Assembly (NCBI GenBank): GCA_947568835.1
Contig: OX387603.1
Coordinates: 24,452,651 to 24,516,650 of the forward strand
DNA from: Protonemura montana
Lineage: Eukaryota > Arthropoda > Insecta > Plecoptera > Nemouridae
Direction of reading: 5' to 3'
Length of the DNA stretch: 64,000 bases
Part shown: one piece after another, positions 57,801-64,000 of the stretch
Numbering within the stretch: the stretch's first letter is position 1
Layout: each line of letters opens with the position of its first letter
Notes under the pieces: model-generated
Told to the model about the DNA's origin: nothing
Database searches by the model: none
Seen by the model: the letters and a program-made list of their open reading frames with translations, nothing else
Program-made: the position numbers and the translations under genes

Positions 57801-60800
57801 CAGGGATCGGGGGTGTGACAGAATTGATGAAATCCGACGTCTCTCGATTGCAGGCTTACGTACCGCGATGTGTACGGCTTCATTTGTTCGCGGAATCGCG
57901 ACCAAAATGCAACGAGGCGTGCCCTAATTGCTCGAAGTACACCCGAGCTGCTGGTAAACTTACAGGGTTGTCGACGTTTTACGATGGAAATTGTTGAGGT
58001 GAAAGTCGGCGCAATGGAATTGTAAACGCTGATTGATGTTAGGGGGCTATAGTATGCAGTGAATAATGCGCCTGACAAAAAATTAATAACAGTGATTGTC
58101 CATTCGTAGAGGCATGGCGCATTATTACATTATGATATTATGATATATTTATATGTGAGCTGAAGAAAAGTTCCAACGGAGTTTAGCTCTCCATGGATGT
58201 TACATCGGTTCTGTATCCCGGAGGCGACAACAAGGAACCCGAGTTTCAAGCATCGCAGACATCGGAGGCACTTTCCCACGTTGCACGGCAATTAATCAGC
58301 AATCGGGACTCGCCGAACGGATCGCGGATCACGCGAATTCGCTTCTGGGTCTCTGTCGACGCTCGCGTGCTCGACGGCGATAAAGCCGACGACCGTTTTG
58401 TCCATGCGTGCTCTCCATACACCGACGCATGCACGTGTTGGTTTTGTCTGAAGAGTGGAACTTTCGTTGCCAAGTGAGTCGCGACGACAAGATGCACCCA
58501 CACTCTCTGAATGCTTGAAGAGATTTTAATTGGACGCAACATTGTTTGCAAGAGATGCGCGAACAGATATTTTCTCCCAGTTATTTTGTGAAACTGTAAG
58601 TTTTGAATTAAATTTCGATTAAGATTAAAGAGTGAAAGAGCAGGTAAACAGTGTGGAGAGAACGCGTGATGCCAGGGTGGTCCAATTTAGCGAAACAATA
58701 GGTCGATGGGATTGAACACATACACGACCCGGGCTAATTAAGGTGAGGTTCTACAATGGCAGATTGGAGGTGTCGCCCGACAAATCATAGAAACATGTCG
58801 AATGTAAACAATACCGAGTCTAATTACCCCGTGGCTGTTTACAATAAGAAAGTCGAGTGCTTTACCGCCGGGCTTAGCACGACGCTGATATAAAAAAAGA
58901 ACTTGAGGTCGCGAGATAATGCGATCCACATTCACGGATATTAGACTTTATTTGGGTTGTCACGATACCCCGAACCAAGGTTGGGAAAGAAAATGTCGGT
59001 GGAAAAAATCGTTTCGTACAGCAGAAAAATTGAAATAACGAATCGGATTTGATTTGCTCTTGAAAGCAAGTTGCACGCGAATGCAAAGCGACGGTTCTAA
59101 CCCCGAAATCCGAGTCTAATTAATTGATTTGTTTCCCTGCACGAAAGAGTTGTTGTTCCCACACTCACACCGGGACCCCTTATCGCACGAACAAACTGCA
59201 TTTTACACGAATTGTTTTCAGGTAAACACCAGCAAATCGGTAGCGGTCGACACGAATCCGAACAAACGCATGACAATCACGGCCCCCGACCGCAAGCCCG
59301 GCGTAACGCGATCACCCCTACATCACCCGATCATCACCCGAACACGATCGGCGTCCGTCACGCGACCGATGTTGTTATTTACAAAACGGGCACCCGACAA
59401 CCACGAAGCCACGTGGCTTCCTGGAATCGGGCGTCGCGGCGCTTGGTCGGCGCTTGGTCGGCGTCGCTTACGCCCCTATAGCCCCCAATGGTTTGCATGG
59501 GTGATGCCAACACGGCGAGCGTGCAATCCAATAACTAGCTACAAAATCTAGTCAAGCATGTACAGGTTGTCATTCCCTAATAACGACCCAGTGACTGTAA
59601 ATATATACCTGTATGATGACCTTATATCTGTCCTACGAAATTGCGTATAAGGCTTAACATTTTGTATAAACTAATATCTGTGATCAGAGGCACATCGACC
59701 TAAATGAACCCAAGTTAGAAAAAGTTCGAAGAAAGGATCCTCGACCCATCTGAACCGTTCCACCGCGCTGCTAACATTGGGACTCCAGCTCGTGATAGCT
59801 GTCCAAGACAGGCCCGGTTCTCAGACCACAGGTAAAGTGGAGGCGTTATTGATTCTGAGGTAATGGAGGAACCAGCTAATGAAACGACTTGTAATGGAAT
59901 CAGATGAGCCACTTAAAAAGTCCCGTGTCACGATCTCAAAGGGTGCCTCTTACTAAATCAAGAAGAATGACTACCTGTAGTTAGTGTAAAAAGGTTGCAC
60001 GAGGAAAAACCAACTAACTTTAACATAGGAATTTATTGATTTAACATCGCTCTATGTCAGCCATAGATAGAGACTAGAAAACACTGACACCTCTTTTGTT
60101 AGGACGCAACAGAGAATCCAATTCGAATCTCACTAACACAGAGATCAATCTCGAATTAATCACTTTTGACACGTCTCAAAAAAGTGTTTTGAGTTTCACT
60201 TATCGAAATAACACTCACTGTTTCATGACTGCACACGAATTCTCGCAGTTTCTCGGCCAAAACGAGCAAATCACGGGACATAATTCGGGCCCACGACGCC
60301 ACTACGATGTCACACTTTCTGGCCGAAGAAAACTCTCGGACTCGACTAGCGTCACCGTATCAGCAGCGCCGCGAGATAACGAGAGATAAACACCTCGGGT
60401 ATACTAGTCGATGGCACAGTCACTGATCAAATCATCGCTATCGCAATACAAGAGCCGCAAAAATCCCCTCCAATACCTGGTTCGGCAAATAGCGTGCGGT
60501 CTTATCGATGTTGTTATTATTTTTTGCCACCAGATTGCCATCCCGTACTCACAGCTGTTCGCCGCTCTCGGATACGAAGCTCCCCGCAATTAACTCGAGT
60601 CTTAAACGAAGCCCCTAGCAGGGTTTGCGAACGTCCTTCTTCGACAGCAGCCTCGGATCAATCGATTGCCCCGTTGAACAATGCAACATATCTAACGCTA
60701 TCTTGTTTTATGTGCCCTGGTTTGGAAACGGTTTTCGCCGCTATACGTCATCGACACATACAGAACACTAATAAAACTGCTTTGGCATATCAGCACTCAT

Positions 60801-63800
60801 TGCTTTCCGATATTTTGTCGGTGAAAATCTATTAACGCGATTAATGCCCGCACAACTCGGCAACAGGCATTTCAAAAGTTGCAGAGTTTAAAACGTGACG
60901 AATCTAACGGAAACGACTTGAATGGTTACCTGTGTAGAGCGCGTACGACTGTAGCCAGAGGTGTTAGTCGCTTGACGAAATACATGCGTGAACAATCTGA
61001 ATGATAGCAGGTACCCATGTACGCAAAATCATGCGGAAGTGACGATAAAAAAAAAACGGAGCGAGACTGAATATTTCACGCGCACGTTCTGTTATTACCA
61101 AATAAGGCACTTATACCACAACGGAGCGAGCACGGCCATGTTTTCGAGAGCACTTATCGTCCGAGAGGTCTACCGAGAGGCACTAATGCAGCAGGGACAA
61201 AGTATAGCACTACATTTCCAATGGCCGCGAGCCAGGGAAATGAAAGGGTCGGAAGTCCGCGCCGTCCTAGAGTCACGTGGTCAGCGCCGCACGGAGAAAC
61301 GCACTATCGCACAGTACGACGAATGCGTGAGTCGTGCGTGTTTTACCTATCTCCCATTGCCACGGTGTTCTGGCATTACTTCATAGCTTTGGAAGGTGCG
61401 CGGGGAGATGGCAGCCGCAAGTAGAACTTTCGATTCATGATCGGGTGCATGTCTTGTCCACGCGAATTATTAGATCATGCGTTCAATTTCGACAATAAGA
61501 CGGAGGAGGATGTTTGAAGCTGAAGCAGAGTGAGAAAAGATCGGACTAGGAATGCACATCCGCGTTGGAATTAAATTGAAATGAAAGCTTTCTTCGAGTC
61601 ATCGAAGATATCTGCGGTGGAGGCGCCGTCAGTCAAGCGATTTTATGGAGGGCTCCAGCACCAGTTTCCATGTTGGCTGTAGCAGTAAGAGAGTCCCCCT
61701 TGCCCTGCATGCTCTAAAGTGACTGGTAGAGCACGCACGAGCAATGACCAGGTGTTGTAATTGCATGTGCCAGCGGCGATGGGTCATATCAGTTCACGCG
61801 GGGGAGGCGGTGGGGACAGCAATGACGACATAATCGCCGAACCTTGCCCTTCTAACGCCCCCAGCATTTGTAACTCGACGTTAGCATTTTCTGCGCGCAA
61901 TTCGGCCGATGTGGCACCAAACACCTGGTACTAGGTAACCGACTTATGGAGCAAAATAAATTAAGGTTTAAACAAAAGGCAGCGACTAAGCCGACAACAA
62001 AATCCACTGTACTCTTCTCTAATTAACTTCGTGGAAGATGACTCGAAAGTTTCTAGCACACCTGGAATTTTCCTTCGCTTACACCGTTCATTTTTTTCTG
62101 TGTTTTTAATTACTCGCCTCGACGTACTCATGATGAGCCGGGCCATTGTGATTTTGGGCGCTTGGACCACCTTGACTCCGTTCGCCGTGAATACTTTCAA
62201 GGTGGAGGGTGTTTACCTTTACAACACGCGCTGACAGCAATCACAGAGAGCCGTGCCAAGCGTGCCTTTGTCTTTGGGTCGCACTAGGTGCTGGACACAA
62301 CACCGTCATCGCGAAATAGGAAGGTGCTATCGATTAGATGGGAAAACATTAGCTGCTAACCAAGCCTGTGATTAAGGAAAGAGGTTCTAAAGCACCTTTA
62401 AGAACTGACCACTGTAATTATTCTATCATGCGACCGAAGTGATAAACGGACTTTCGGTCCCATGCGGGACGCTTTCGGGTACCCTCGAGGCGTCGAACCA
62501 GCGGGGAGGATCGCCGTCGGAGTGAAATGCTTTCCCCGTCGCTCATCCGCGCGCGCGCCTGCGTACGTTATCGAGATAATCGCGACTCGATCTCAATGTC
62601 TTTCCGACAGAAATGTTTGATTGGAAAGTAGCGGCGATTGACGTAAGCTTTCTATAACTGTCTATAAATAGCGTACCCACTGCTCGGCGTATCGAAGTTT
62701 ATGGTCAATTACAAATCATTTCCCTACCTATGATACGTATAAACACGGGAAATGTTTTAAAACGGGCAATTCCCGACCCACGGGTATAATTGCAAGCATT
62801 GATTAATTAATTGATTACCAAAATGTGGAGCTCGGTGAGGCATACCTGTTACGGTTTTAAGTTTGAATAGAAACGATCGCAAAAATGCCTACACTGAGAC
62901 CTTTTGCCTTATTATCAGAGTTAACCCATCAACAAACGACTACCTCCAATATCGTAAACCCAAAATTGTTATCTACAAGCGTCGGCCAGGACAAAAGCCT
63001 TGCAAGAATACGATTTGCAAAGATAGATACTGAAAACATTTACAAAGCTGAAGAAAAACTTTCTACCGTTTACCGAGTAAAAAGTGCACCGTGATTGAAA
63101 GAAATTTTCAGACAAAAGTGCAGTCAACGCACGTGCAATTAAGTAAGAAGTAATCTATTAAAAGTGTATGCATATTTTAATTACTTTCGATATTATAAAC
63201 GGTGCAATCGCAATGAACTAGGAAAGGCTCGAATGAAAACGATCCCACAACGTTCACCATCAACTGGCAAATTAACTTGTAAGGAAATTAAAAGTTGAAA
63301 CGATTTCTTCATATAACAGTTATCAAACTTCATGCGTTACGATCTCGCCAGACTTGTAAAATGATTACTTGTACCTGGCAATACGAAACGGAAGAAAAAA
63401 ACATACAGCCCTAGCTTCGAGCATTCATCAACCGGATCACGATTCAGGTTAAAAAGTGCCATCAATAAAAAAACTGTCTACAAACTGACTATATTAATCA
63501 AAACATGTAAGCGTTCATCAAGAACGACGCAAGCAGACACAAAACGTTGTTAATAATTGTACCATTCGGGCCTAACGCGCGTCAAGATTCGAGATTGATC
63601 ATGCCACCTTCAGATTAATCACAAGCCACAACGCGCTTTCATTACAAAGCTTGTTCCGTTCCCGACACAACACAAAAATAATTAACATCCCGGACACTAT
63701 TTTAGTAACAAACTGTTTATTTATGTAAATCTAACCACATTGCACCTGTTAATTGCTGCATTGCTGCACTTATCGACTTCAATATAACTGCAAGAGTAAA

Positions 63801-64000
63801 CACAACGACAGTGTGTTTGCGGTAATTAATTAATTGTTTACCGAGAAGGTTCGGGCCGCGCGAGTTGAACAAGGTGAAGAACGGGTTGCAGGACAAGACC
63901 GAGCGATTGACACAAGAACGTCTTGCTGTAGTGATTGTTTCCCTCGTTTCACGGTAAAGTCAACGACCGCACCGGAGGGGGAAACTGAAAATGCACCACT
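54802..64000 (-). other. Upstream intron/flank of klar, no recognised exon
   Basis: Exon A begins at an acceptor, so upstream exons of klar must lie to the right. I could not find one with a phase-0 donor and family content in these 9.2 kb, so a large intron running off the window is the simplest reading. The region is mixed to AT-rich, with GC-richer patches at 54.9-55.5, 56.0-56.35, 59.2-59.5 and 62.4-62.6 kb. Open frames of up to 140 codons show no domain. Confidence 0.5.

Noticed and set aside
58193-58477. Plus-strand 94-codon frame starting with a real ATG, ending at a GTGAGT
   Set aside because: The context CCATGG and the codon usage look reasonable, but there is no signal peptide, domain or upstream promoter cue, and several non-genic frames of this size occur nearby.

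Overview
The window looks like arthropod, most probably insect, nuclear DNA. Coding sequence is sparse and broken by introns of about 0.4 to 4 kb with GT/AG borders. Exons are GC-richer than their surroundings, and the non-coding DNA holds scattered short interspersed repeats and microsatellites. There are no operons, Shine-Dalgarno sites or prokaryotic gene density. I cannot place the species from sequence alone.

The one gene I can read with confidence lies on the minus strand between 54801 and 33819. Ten exons join with matching splice phases at all nine junctions and give 3411 nt, or 1136 residues plus a stop. The protein ends in a KASH domain (cytoplasmic linker, one membrane span, a luminal tail ending SPPI). 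Motifs upstream of the KASH domain are those I associate with insect Klarsicht, the outer nuclear envelope LINC protein that couples nuclei to microtubule motors. Its N-terminal exons must lie beyond the right edge. A separate short first exon at 49170..49197 has an ATG after an in-frame stop and the same donor phase as the long-form exon at 50370..50487. It predicts a 409-residue short KASH isoform from an internal promoter. On the opposite strand, about 350 bp away, is a second start-plus-donor signature (49544..49566), so the promoter may be bidirectional.

At the left edge a minus-strand exon (1738..1991) encodes an Ala/His/Gly-rich N-terminus of the kind found in developmental transcription factors, with a GC-rich 5' flank. 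The rest of that gene would lie left of the window.

The 2.9-33.8 kb interval and the 54.8-64 kb interval show no exon I can support. They and the introns hold two repeat families. One is a 5S-rRNA-derived SINE with a shared 3' tail (18.0, 19.8-20.1, 22.8-23.0, 41.7 and 54.1 kb). The other is an unusual foldback element in which a tRNA-like core sits between 36-bp inverted arms, capped by a perfect 7-bp-stem hairpin (23.5, 25.8, 26.05 and 45.96 kb). The second family is the most novel-looking structure here. Several perfect inverted repeats (10.25, 19.5, 22.84 and 26.45 kb) are also recorded.
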